A stretch of 18,379 bases of DNA from Planctomycetota bacterium (GTDB taxonomy: Bacteria; Planctomycetota; UBA1135): NCBI GenBank assembly GCA_022447335.1, contig JAKVCF010000035.1, positions 1 through 18,379 of the forward strand, given 5' to 3'. Positions 6,711 to 14,288 of the stretch are shown here, in pieces; within the stretch, counting starts at the first letter, position 1, and every line of letters begins with the position of its first letter. Under the pieces are notes generated by a model. The model saw only the letters and a program-made list of their open reading frames with translations. It was not told where the DNA came from and ran no database searches. The translations under genes and the position numbers were made by a program.

Positions 6711-8195
6711 GTGACGTCGCGAGTTCTCGCATTGCTCCTAGCCCTCCTGCCGCTCGCTTGCCGCGAAGCGCCGCGTGGATTGGTCGTGGCCAATGGTGAC
6801 GATGTCAGCCTGCTGCACCCACAGCGCACCGCTTCGGTCTCAGATGCCCGCGTACTGCAAGCGCTGCACGCCGGGCTAATTCGCCTTGACCCAGCCACGT
6901 TGGTACCAGAGCCCGGGCTCGCCGAGCGCTTTGAGAGCGCCGAGGGCGGGCGGCTCTGGCGATTTTGGATCCGCCCGAAGTTGCAATGGTCAGACGGACA
7001 TCCGCTCGGAGCCGAAGATGTCGCGCGCTCGTGGCGACAGATGGCAGACACAAGTTTCGGTTCCCCCTATGCAAATTGGCTCAAAGGAGCGGTGATCAAG
7101 GTCATCCCAGCCAACTCCGAGCACGCAGGCGGCCAACTCGAAGTGCGCTTCCTCGTGCCACGACCCTCCTTTGCTGAAATGTGCGCCTTCCCGGCCCTAG
7201 CTCCGGTACCAGCGCACGCACCCGCAGAGCGTGTGGGCTGCGGCCCCTATCGCCTCGTGGCGCTCAAGGTGCGTGACCGAATTGTCGTCGAGCGCAACCC
7301 TTTCTACTGGGATGCCGCACAGGTCGAAATTGCAGCCATCGATTTCCTGACAGTCGAATGACAGGTCACCGCACTCAACCTCTTCCTAGCGGGCGACGTG
7401 GCCTATGCACCAAACGCACCCGAACTCGCGGTCGAGGCGCTACGCACAGAACGTCCTGACGCCTTTGCGCCCGCACCGCAGTTCGCCACCACCTTCCTGC
7501 GCTTTCGGGTCAACCAGCCTCCCTTCGATGATATAGAAACGCGCCGCGCCTTCGCCGCGGCCATCGACCCTGAAGCACTCGCGGTCGCGCTCGGCGAAGT
7601 GCGGACAGCGGCCTGGCATCTCGTACCGCCAAGCACTCCAGAGTGGGAACCTCCACCCGTCCCACCTTGGCGTTGGCAGCAGGACCGCCTAACAACTGCA
7701 CAGGAAAAAAATCGATGGGAGTATCTATATAACTCAAGTGAGCTAAATAGAAGTGTAGCCGAAGTACTTCAGGCGCAGTGGCGCGCGGCGCTCGGCGTGG
7801 AAGTCGCGCTCACCAATCAGGAGTGGAAAAGCTTCCTCGCCGCGCAGCGTGGTCTGGAATACCAGGTCTCACGCTCCTCGTGGATAGGTGACTACCTGGA
7901 CCCGATCTCCTTCCTCGAGATATTCCAAAGCGATGCGGGCAACAACCGCACCGGCTGGAAAGATAAGGTTTTCGACAAGCTAATCGATCAAGCCCGTGGC
8001 GAACCTCAAGCCGAAGTGCGCCGCCTATTCCTATACGAAGCCGAACGGCGACTGCTCGACCAGGCGGTAATCGTGCCGCTCTATCACGAAGTCAGTCTCG
8101 AACTGATCGATCCACGGATCGAGGGGCTGCACCGCAATCTGCGCGGCTATGTGGATTGGGGAAGACTGCGCTGGAAACCGGAGGCTGACACGTGA
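6711..8195 (+). pseudogene. Oligopeptide-binding lipoprotein (SBP_bac_5 family) gene interrupted by an in-frame TGA
   Basis: This gene would encode a 494-residue OppA/DppA-type periplasmic binding lipoprotein for the adjoining ABC importer. The signal peptide ends LLPLAC. Family signatures run through the frame: GLIRLDP near the N-terminus, WSDGHPLGAEDVARSW, NPFYWD, then YNSSELN, LTNQEWKSFL and WIGDYLDP in the C-terminal lobe. A TGA at 7359-7361 (after IDFLTVE) splits it into a 216-residue N-terminal piece and an in-frame C-terminal piece of about 277 residues beginning QVTALNLFLAGDV. Both halves match the family, there is no frameshift, and homologues normally read straight across this point. 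The next in-frame GTG at 7398 has no good ribosome binding site. The gene overlaps the permease gene by 4 bases (GTGA). The TGA could be a true nonsense mutation, a sequencing error, or a leaky stop; the following base is C, a context known to weaken UGA termination. Confidence 0.85.
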
Positions 8196-9112
8196 GTGCA
8201 CTCTTGCGACGTCTGATCGCGTTGGCCATCACGCTATGGGCAGTGCATCTCACAACCTTCCTACTGCTGCGCGCTGCGAAGGGCGGCCCTTTCGATGAAG
8301 CACGCAGCCTACCGCCTGAAGTCGAAGTGCAGTTGCGCGCCGAGTTTCATCTCGATGATCCGCTACTTCAGCAATATCTACGTGCGCTGGTCGGTGCCTT
8401 GCGGGGCGACTTTGGCCCCTCGCTGCGTTATCGCGAAGTACGCGTGACTGAAATACTTGGAGATGCACTACCAGTTAGCTTAGGACTTGGACTGGGCGCG
8501 CTCGTGCTGGCCCTGCTGCTGGGCATCCCAGCCGGGTTGTACGCCGCCTTGGCACAACGAGGACCAGTCGATGGACTGATTCGCGCTCTCGCAACCCTGC
8601 TACTTTCGGTGCCCAACTTCGTGATTGCCGGGTTAGCAATAGCCTGGTTTTCCTTCGGTCTAGGATGGTTTCCTCCGGCCGGCGGACACGGTTTGTCATC
8701 CTTCGTGCTGCCCTGCATCTGCCTAGCTCTACCCACCGCTGCGCAACTGACGCGCCTATCCCGCAGCGCTGCCCTTGAAGTGATCGACGGTGAGGGGCCT
8801 CGGGCCGCTCTCGCGCGCGGATTAGAGCCAAATCAAGTACGCAGCCAACATGTACTAAAGCCCGCTCTGGCGCCCATACTGGCCTTCCTCGGACCAACGA
8901 GCGCTGCTTTACTAACGGGCTCGCTGGTCATCGAGCAAGTCTTCGCCCTACCCGGCCTAGGCACCCACTTCGTGCAAGCCGCGCTCAACCGTGACTACAC
9001 CTTGGCCGTCGGCATAACCGTCTGCTACACGGCCTTGCTGGGAGCATTGACCCTACTCGCCGACTGGGCTATGAGTCGCGTCGACCCGCGCGTGGAGGCG
9101 CTGAGCGGATGA
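8192..9112 (+). CDS. ABC importer permease, DppB/OppB type
   Basis: A 306-residue inner-membrane permease of the peptide/nickel transporter family (BPD_transp_1 domain). It has an N-terminal membrane helix (about 5-28), a periplasmic stretch with the family's LRAEFHLDDPLLQQYLRAL pattern, and a cluster of further helices from about residue 90 to the C-terminus. The cytoplasmic coupling loop (around RAALARGLEPNQV) corresponds to the EAA motif that docks on the ATPase, but it is diverged. The C-terminal region has the typical LVIEQVFALPGLGTHFVQAA. The GTG start overlaps the binding-protein stop (GTGA) and has a well-spaced GGAGG (8180-8184) 7 bases upstream, so this start is well supported. The intact frame shows selection on the permease despite the TGA in the gene before it, or very recent inactivation. 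Confidence 0.94.
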   Translation: MSALLRRLIALAITLWAVHLTTFLLLRAAKGGPFDEARSLPPEVEVQLRAEFHLDDPLLQQYLRALVGALRGDFGPSLRYREVRVTEILGDALPVSLGLGLGALVLALLLGIPAGLYAALAQRGPVDGLIRALATLLLSVPNFVIAGLAIAWFSFGLGWFPPAGGHGLSSFVLPCICLALPTAAQLTRLSRSAALEVIDGEGPRAALARGLEPNQVRSQHVLKPALAPILAFLGPTSAALLTGSLVIEQVFALPGLGTHFVQAALNRDYTLAVGITVCYTALLGALTLLADWAMSRVDPRVEALSG

Positions 9113-9978
9113 TGCTAGCTCTACCCCGTCGCTGGAGCACCCGGCTCGCGCTCAGCTTCCTACTCGTGCTCAGCATGCTTGCCGTAGTAGCTCCGTGGCT
9201 GCCACTCGCTGACCCTGCAGCGATCGCTCCGCAGGATCGATTACAGAATCCGGCCTGGATCGACGGTCCCGTTCTGGGCACCGATGCCAAAGGACGCGAC
9301 CTGCTCGCTCGCGTGATCTATGGCGCTCGGATCTCGCTGGCAGTCGGCCTACTCGGCAGCCTCGTCGCGATCCTAATTGGATTACCCTACGGCGCGCTCG
9401 CCGGGATGCGCGGCGGCCGTACTGATCGCCTTCTAATGCGTATCGCTGACTTCCTGGAAGGAATCCCCCTCGCAGTAGTAATAGTCTTCCTACTATCGGT
9501 GCTGCAAGCCTATCGCGGCGAACTCGCCGCAATCGGGCTTGGGCGGATTCATGTCTTCTTCCTAGCTGTCGGCATGCTTTTTTGGTTGCCGACTGCACGG
9601 ATTGCCCGCGCCGAAGCTTTGCGCCTAAGCAAGATGCCCTTTGTCGAAGCTGCACAAACGGCCGGACTCGGCAGCTGGGGATTGATGTGTCAGCACTATC
9701 TGCCCAACTTGCTACCGTCGGCCTTGGTCATGCTCGGGCTGACCCTCCCCCGCGTCGTCCTAATGGAAGCCTTCCTTAGCTTCCTCGGCTTAGGAGTGGA
9801 AGCTCCGAATGTAAGTTGGGGCCTACTTGCCGCCGACGGCCTCGCAGCCATGAACCCACTAGTCGACAGCGGCTATCTACTTGGCATCCCGGCAGCCTTT
9901 CTTGCCTTAACGCTGCTCAGTCTGAATTTGATCGCTGACGCAGCACGCGATCGCATTTCTGGTGTACGTCGCAACTAA
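9109..9978 (+). CDS. ABC importer permease, DppC/OppC type
   Basis: A 289-residue partner permease. The N-terminal helix (about 12-32) is followed by the diagnostic LGTDAKGRDLLARVIYGARI and by the BPD_transp_1 domain with about five more helices. The coupling loop reads VEAAQTAGLGSWGL, a good EAA motif, and SFLGLGVEAPNVSWG and the C-terminal LNLIADAARDRI are family hallmarks. The ATG overlaps the stop of the first permease gene (ATGA, 9109-9112), with GGAGG 10 bases upstream. The two permeases would form the membrane channel of the importer, energised by the fused ATPase encoded on the other strand. The convergent ridA gene ends 11 bases further on. That gap contains the palindrome ATCTGCAGAT (9981-9990), too weak to call a terminator. 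Confidence 0.95.
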   Translation: MMLALPRRWSTRLALSFLLVLSMLAVVAPWLPLADPAAIAPQDRLQNPAWIDGPVLGTDAKGRDLLARVIYGARISLAVGLLGSLVAILIGLPYGALAGMRGGRTDRLLMRIADFLEGIPLAVVIVFLLSVLQAYRGELAAIGLGRIHVFFLAVGMLFWLPTARIARAEALRLSKMPFVEAAQTAGLGSWGLMCQHYLPNLLPSALVMLGLTLPRVVLMEAFLSFLGLGVEAPNVSWGLLAADGLAAMNPLVDSGYLLGIPAAFLALTLLSLNLIADAARDRISGVRRN

Positions 9979-9989
9979 AAATCTGCAGA

Positions 9990-10370
9990 TTAGACCGTCG
10001 GCACTTGGGCAACTAAGTCAATCTCGACCTGCGCTCCTTTCGGTAATGCCGCCACCTGCACGCAGGCACGCGCCGGACGATGCTCACCAAAATACGCGGC
10101 ATAGACCTCATTGATTGCCGCAAACTCACCGAGGTCAGTCAGATACACGGTCACGCGCACTACATCGGAACGTTGGCACCCCGAGGCCTGAAGGAGAGCG
10201 TCAAGATTTGCGAAGACCTGTTGAGCCTCTTCGACAGCCGTACCCCGCAGGAAGTCCCCTGTCGGAGTAAGCGCTACCTGGCCACTAGTGTAGAGAAAGC
10301 CTTGGGCAATGACGGCCTGGCTATACGGTCCAATTGCGGCTGGAGCCTGCTGAGTGGAGATAGTCCTCAT
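9990..10370 (-). CDS. ridA: RidA family enamine/imine deaminase
   Basis: A 126-residue RidA (YjgF/YER057c/UK114) protein, full length for the family. RidA trimers in the cytoplasm hydrolyse reactive enamines and imines released by PLP enzymes such as threonine dehydratase, protecting other PLP enzymes. The active-site features are visible: GPYSQAV (14-20), Arg101 within the signature PARACVQVAALPKGA (99-113), and Glu116 in VEIDLVA. The Arg that binds the substrate carboxylate marks the true RidA subgroup. The ATG overlaps the TGA of the upstream coaD gene by 4 bases (ATGA), so the two are very likely one operon with coupled translation. Confidence 0.96.
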   Translation of the reverse strand: MRTISTQQAPAAIGPYSQAVIAQGFLYTSGQVALTPTGDFLRGTAVEEAQQVFANLDALLQASGCQRSDVVRVTVYLTDLGEFAAINEVYAAYFGEHRPARACVQVAALPKGAQVEIDLVAQVPTV

Positions 10371-10861
10371 GCTTCACTGCGGCGCAACCGCTGAATGAGT
10401 TGATCGTGCACTGCGCCCGGAAGAAAACGGCGCAGCTCACCACCCGAAGCGTAGACCTCTTTAATCAACCGACTCGAGAGGTAGGAGTACTGCTCCGAAG
10501 GCATCACGAAAGCTGTTTCGATGGTCGGCTCGAGCTGGCGATTGGTCATCGCCATCTGATACTCATATTCGAAGTCTGAGACAGTACGCACACCACGCAG
10601 AATCACCTCAATACCACGCTCGCATGCATGATCGACGACTAGGCCTCGAAAGTACTCAACTGTCACCGGCAAATCACCAACCTCGTCTTGGATCATGGCG
10701 ATGCGCTCTTCTGCCGTGAATAACGGTTGCTTGGTGTTGTTATTGGCAACCGCCACCAACAAGGGCCCGAATAGCTCAACACCGCGACGGATCAGGTCTA
10801 GATGCCCCAGCGTAGGAGGGTCAAAGGTGCCCGGATAGAGAGCGCGCGGCTGATCGGCCAT
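10367..10861 (-). CDS. coaD: Phosphopantetheine adenylyltransferase
   Basis: A 164-residue PPAT, the usual family length. It transfers AMP from ATP to 4'-phosphopantetheine, the fourth and rate-controlling step of coenzyme A synthesis, in the cytoplasm. The nucleotidyltransferase motif PGTFDPPTLGH (10-20) carries the catalytic T-x-G-H with His20. LRGVR (88-92) and YSYLSSRLIKEV (125-136, the S-S-x-x-R/K-type ATP-binding segment) are also present. The ATG at 10861 has no good ribosome binding site; a GAAGGTG lies about 19 bases upstream. The gene overlaps ridA by 4 bases. CoaD is normally essential, which argues that this stretch of the chromosome is core rather than mobile. Confidence 0.97.
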   Translation of the reverse strand: MADQPRALYPGTFDPPTLGHLDLIRRGVELFGPLLVAVANNNTKQPLFTAEERIAMIQDEVGDLPVTVEYFRGLVVDHACERGIEVILRGVRTVSDFEYEYQMAMTNRQLEPTIETAFVMPSEQYSYLSSRLIKEVYASGGELRRFLPGAVHDQLIQRLRRSEA

Positions 10862-11088
10862 GCAACGATTCTAGTGTCACCTTCGCAGGACTCCTATTCT
10901 TCTGAGTATTGGACACGTGATGCACAGCCCAGTCGGAGTAGAAGCGACCTAATCTCATCACCGCTTCTGAGCTCTTCCCGCTGCACGCCCCTCTCTCCGC
11001 TGCCTAGGCACAGCTCGCAGGCAGGTTCACGCTGGCCTACTCCGTATAGATTCTGCTTCAAGCGGCCGCATATCGCCCACGTCGAACC
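10862..11088 (-). other. Intergenic region upstream of coaD, with one inverted repeat
   Basis: This 227-base gap separates the end of the membrane-protein gene from coaD and should contain the coaD-ridA promoter. The only structure I see is an inverted repeat with 7-base arms AGAAGCG (10940-10946) and CGCTTCT (10962-10968), 15 bases apart, and a 10-base palindrome TGCCTAGGCA (11001-11010). Neither is followed by a T run on either strand. I find no tRNA, no small gene with a ribosome binding site, and no convincing -10/-35 pair. Confidence 0.3.
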
Positions 11089-12828
11089 TCAACTTTCCGA
11101 CTCGGCAGACCAAGGCTCCAAGCGCCAAAGGCTCAACCCCGAATCGCTAAGCAATACTCTTGCCCCCTCTGCTTGCAAAGCTTCCTCGACAAAGGGGAAA
11201 TTCGCCTGGGTAAGCACCAAGAAACTACGCCCGGGCAAGTGCTGTCGCGCCAAGCGCAAGCCCGCACGAGCCAAGTCCAGACTCACGCCTTGCCACAGGC
11301 CAGGAATCTCCACGTTGCGAAGCACTTCCATTATCTGTCCCCCGCGCACAGCACCAAAGACTCGGTTCAAGTTTTCGGTCCCAACTGTCCACGCCAATCG
11401 GTACGCAAGGTCTTCATAGCCATCGTTGTGAATATGCGGCGAATCGACAAAGAGGGCATGACCTAAGGCCGGCGCCAGCACGTTGCCCTGCACGAGTCCG
11501 CGCGCCGCTTTGATCCCGGGGTGAGCTGGGTTCATCCACAGCACAGCCGCCCTTTCCTCTTGCAGCAAGGCTGCATGCATCCGCGTAGGCAGCGCCTTGT
11601 CTGCCACAGCCTCTCGCACTTGCCACTCCCCACCGCTTTGCGTCAGTGCAGGAGTCACGCCGTTTTGGCCCCAATCCAGATATGTACGCACCACCAAAGC
11701 GGTAGTCGGAGCCGCGAAAAAAATCAAAACCACGGCCAAGCAACGCCACTTGCTTGAAGGACCGAAGCAAGCGGCCGCCGAAATCGCAAGCAACAAACCA
11801 GCAAGGCGCACAAGCTTGTACTCATTCCCCCACGGCAACTGGACAAAAGCAGCGATCCCCAAAGCCAGCCCCGCAGCGACAACCCATGCAGTTGCTCTTC
11901 CTCGATTGCGCACCTTGAGCTGACCCGCAATAGCCCAGGGCAACAAGAGCCAAAGCGGCCCCAAAACATTCAACACGCCATCGTGCTCAAAACGTACGCT
12001 CCCCGTCAGGCTGGGCCCCTGCGGAGCCGATTCGAAGGCAGGCAGCAAGAAAGGGAGCGCTATCAAGATCGCGCCCGCGCCAGCTCCTATCCATGCGAGA
12101 CGCTCCACTCCATTTCCTTGGATCAGCCGCGGCGCACCCCAAAACAACAGGATCAGCCCGGCAAAACCGCCCGCCAAAGGGTTGATCGCCAGCGCCACTG
12201 CTGCGGGCAGCAGGATCTTCCAGGCCGACGCGCCCTCAAAGCGAGCGCGCCAGCCTGCGGCCAAGGCCCACAGCACAGCCGGCAATGCCAGCGCAAAGGA
12301 GCTGACATTCAGGAACTTCGGCAAGAACGCCTGCAAGCGAGCGTCCCACCCCCACGCGCTGCTAGCAAAGGTCATCGACTCTAAGGCAAAAACGGGCACT
12401 GCCGTATCACTGGGAGGGTTCCACCACCACCCCACCCAACCCACGGCATTGAACCCCACAACGGTCAACCAAAATGCGATTCTCCGGTTTGTCCACGCCA
12501 ATCCCACTGCACGACCCAGTGCATCTAAAGCTGGCGCAAATAGCAGAGCACTGAACACCTGTAACCAGGCGAATGCAGCCATCGTGCCCAGCCCCCACGC
12601 CCCCAACCATGTGCCCAGCCATGGATAGAGCGTGTAATAGCGAAGAGGCGTCCCCGCGTGGTAGGGGTTTTCCGGCTGCAAGCCCTCGGCCCGCACGGCC
12701 TCACCAATCGTGGCATGCAGATAACCGTGATACGAGGCACGCACGACATCACCGCCAGCCCACAACACGACACCAACCACCGTCGCCAGAGCCGCGCCCT
12801 CAACCCAAGAGACACGCTGCACAAGCAT
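11089..12828 (-). CDS. Large polytopic membrane protein, possibly GT-C-like (function unknown)
   Basis: A protein of 579 residues (593 if the upstream in-frame ATG at 12870 is used) with many hydrophobic segments, roughly ten or more, over its first 400 residues and a soluble C-terminal part of about 170 residues. Near the N-terminus, after the first membrane helix, it has GYLHATIGEAV followed by PENPYHAGTPLRYYTLYPWLG. This resembles the first extracytoplasmic loop of GT-C-type glycosyltransferases and related YYY/DUF2298-like membrane proteins, but I cannot place it in a named family. I prefer the ATG at 12828: it lies 11 bases after the stop of the upstream gene, whereas the 12870 start would overlap that gene by 31 bases and add 14 polar residues. 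It is the last gene of a run with a sulfatase-fold lipoprotein and a DASS transporter. Confidence 0.75.
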   Translation of the reverse strand: MLVQRVSWVEGAALATVVGVVLWAGGDVVRASYHGYLHATIGEAVRAEGLQPENPYHAGTPLRYYTLYPWLGTWLGAWGLGTMAAFAWLQVFSALLFAPALDALGRAVGLAWTNRRIAFWLTVVGFNAVGWVGWWWNPPSDTAVPVFALESMTFASSAWGWDARLQAFLPKFLNVSSFALALPAVLWALAAGWRARFEGASAWKILLPAAVALAINPLAGGFAGLILLFWGAPRLIQGNGVERLAWIGAGAGAILIALPFLLPAFESAPQGPSLTGSVRFEHDGVLNVLGPLWLLLPWAIAGQLKVRNRGRATAWVVAAGLALGIAAFVQLPWGNEYKLVRLAGLLLAISAAACFGPSSKWRCLAVVLIFFAAPTTALVVRTYLDWGQNGVTPALTQSGGEWQVREAVADKALPTRMHAALLQEERAAVLWMNPAHPGIKAARGLVQGNVLAPALGHALFVDSPHIHNDGYEDLAYRLAWTVGTENLNRVFGAVRGGQIMEVLRNVEIPGLWQGVSLDLARAGLRLARQHLPGRSFLVLTQANFPFVEEALQAEGARVLLSDSGLSLWRLEPWSAESES

Positions 12829-12839
12829 CGACCGCTCGT

Positions 12840-14276
12840 TTAGTCCTGTTCCCACTGTTCGATTGTCCATGGCGGCACAACACGATCCGCAAAATCAAGG
12901 TATCCCAACTCCACGAGCTTCTGCCGTTGATCAGATCCCGGCACACGGTAAACCTCGGCTTGCGGCATCGCGGCATACCAAGACTGCATTCTTCCAAGCA
13001 GGCGGCTAACCTCATCCGGATGCTTCTCTGCGAGATTATTCAACTCGTAGGGGTCCACATTGCGATCGTAAAGTTCGATAGTCGCATAAGGATAATCGAC
13101 AACCTCTGGTGGCTCATAAGGCCCGCGACGAAGATTGGCTGGATTATGGATCAAAGTCCAGCGCGAATCACGCATAGCATAGAACTCGGTCTGCCAAGAA
13201 GCCGCCCAGACCTCGCGCTTCGGCGCCTGCCGAGCCAATAACTCGGGTAGGACATCCATCAAACTACGCGGTTCACTCGCTCGCCCAGGAGAAATACCCT
13301 TGCCCGCCACAACAAGAGGTACATGCAGTACCCCGCGATAGAGACTCTTAGCGTGCAGGAAGTAGCCATGCCGCTCAGCCAGCTCTTCGCCGTGATCCGA
13401 GAAAAAGACGACTGTCGCGGCTTCCAATAATCCCCCGCGCCCAGCCGCACGGTATGAATTATCGAGCCCCCGTAGCAGGTCTTGCAGATAACTAGATGCA
13501 GCGCGAATCTCTCCGTCGTAGAGACCGATAATCGCATGACGCGTTGCGTCGTCTAGCGATTCCGGATTCGCATGAAAGGCGTAAAGCGCATCGTTGTCCG
13601 CTGGCGTTTTGGGACGCTCACTGAACTCAGCATCAAAGGGGGCCGGTGGCGAGTACGGCTGATGCGGCGCCATAAAATGAGCCCAAAGCATCAGTGGCTG
13701 CTTTGATTGAATGACGGGATCAGCCTTCTGCAGCAACTCGCGCGGCAACGTCGGCTCAAGTTGCTTAGGAAAAACCTGATAGGTCTCGAAGCCTCGCTCT
13801 AAACCACAACCCGGACCAATCACGCGATTGGCCACTGCCGCATGCGTGCGATATCCCGCCGCCACAAAGGACTGAACCCAGGTGGCGCCCGACAAAGTCG
13901 TGAGATTGGCTACCGCTCCGTGGGCCAACGGAAAATCACCTGTCCAGTAGCTCGCCAAGGAAGGCATGGTCTTGCCAACCGGCGCCCAAACTGAGTCATA
14001 CACGCAACCCTGCTCGGCCAGCCAAGCCAAACTGAAAGCTTCAGTGGGATCTCCCGCCGTTGCAAGTTCATAGCCGTAGAACGGCAGATGATCAGCGCGC
14101 AGGGTATCGATGGAAACGAAGATCCAGTCGCGATCTCTGATCTCCGCCGCAATCGGTGGCAACTCGACTGCCGCTCCTCCTTTTTCCCCAGAGGTCACGG
14201 GCTCGCCGCCACACGAGGCCAACGCGCCGGCCAGCGCGAGGCTCGCGAGTCCCCTCTGATTCCTCCCCCGACCCAT
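12840..14276 (-). CDS. Sulfatase-fold (alkaline phosphatase superfamily) lipoprotein with Thr at the nucleophile position
   Basis: A 478-residue exported lipoprotein (signal peptide with lipobox LASC, Cys22, followed by Gly). The sulfatase fold is clear: the metal-binding segment SIDTLRADHL (55-64), WAHFMAPHQPY (198-208), SDHGEE (293-298) and FLHAKSLY (306-313). Where true sulfatases have C/S-x-P-x-R, whose Cys or Ser becomes formylglycine, this protein has TMPSL (103-107). Thr103 would therefore be the nucleophile, as in phosphoglycerol and phosphoethanolamine transferases and phosphodiesterases of the superfamily. Sulfatase activity is thus doubtful; cleavage or transfer of a phosphate ester in the cell envelope is more likely. 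It lies 12 bases after the DASS transporter gene and 11 bases before the membrane-protein gene, all on one strand. No ribosome binding site is visible, but the signal peptide supports the start. Confidence 0.88.
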   Translation of the reverse strand: MGRGRNQRGLASLALAGALASCGGEPVTSGEKGGAAVELPPIAAEIRDRDWIFVSIDTLRADHLPFYGYELATAGDPTEAFSLAWLAEQGCVYDSVWAPVGKTMPSLASYWTGDFPLAHGAVANLTTLSGATWVQSFVAAGYRTHAAVANRVIGPGCGLERGFETYQVFPKQLEPTLPRELLQKADPVIQSKQPLMLWAHFMAPHQPYSPPAPFDAEFSERPKTPADNDALYAFHANPESLDDATRHAIIGLYDGEIRAASSYLQDLLRGLDNSYRAAGRGGLLEAATVVFFSDHGEELAERHGYFLHAKSLYRGVLHVPLVVAGKGISPGRASEPRSLMDVLPELLARQAPKREVWAASWQTEFYAMRDSRWTLIHNPANLRRGPYEPPEVVDYPYATIELYDRNVDPYELNNLAEKHPDEVSRLLGRMQSWYAAMPQAEVYRVPGSDQRQKLVELGYLDFADRVVPPWTIEQWEQD

Positions 14277-14288
14277 ATCGGAAGTCTA

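Noticed and set aside
7359..7361. Reassignment of TGA to a sense codon in this organism
   Set aside because: TGA ends several intact genes in the window at the expected family lengths, for example both ABC permease-side overlaps, coaD and the fused ATPase.
7359..7410. Selenocysteine insertion at the TGA in the binding-protein gene
   Set aside because: No stem-loop with the expected spacing and apical loop is evident just after the TGA (only a short TGACAGGTCA dyad), the position is not a redox or catalytic site in this family, and the permeases give no hint of a selenoprotein system.
8955..8962. GCCTAGGC occurring at 1354, 8955 and 11002, as a possible dispersed motif
   Set aside because: The copy at 8955 is inside the permease coding sequence, the flanks differ and eight bases recurring in 18 kb of GC-rich sequence is not remarkable.
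11079..11090. GGTTCGA on the minus strand, similar to a tRNA T-loop
   Set aside because: No acceptor stem, anticodon arm or CCA-like end can be folded around it, and it spans the stop of the membrane-protein gene.
10802..11419. Open frame of about 205 codons on the plus strand
   Set aside because: It runs antisense through the start of coaD and the end of the membrane-protein gene, has no family resemblance and no ribosome binding site; a shadow frame.
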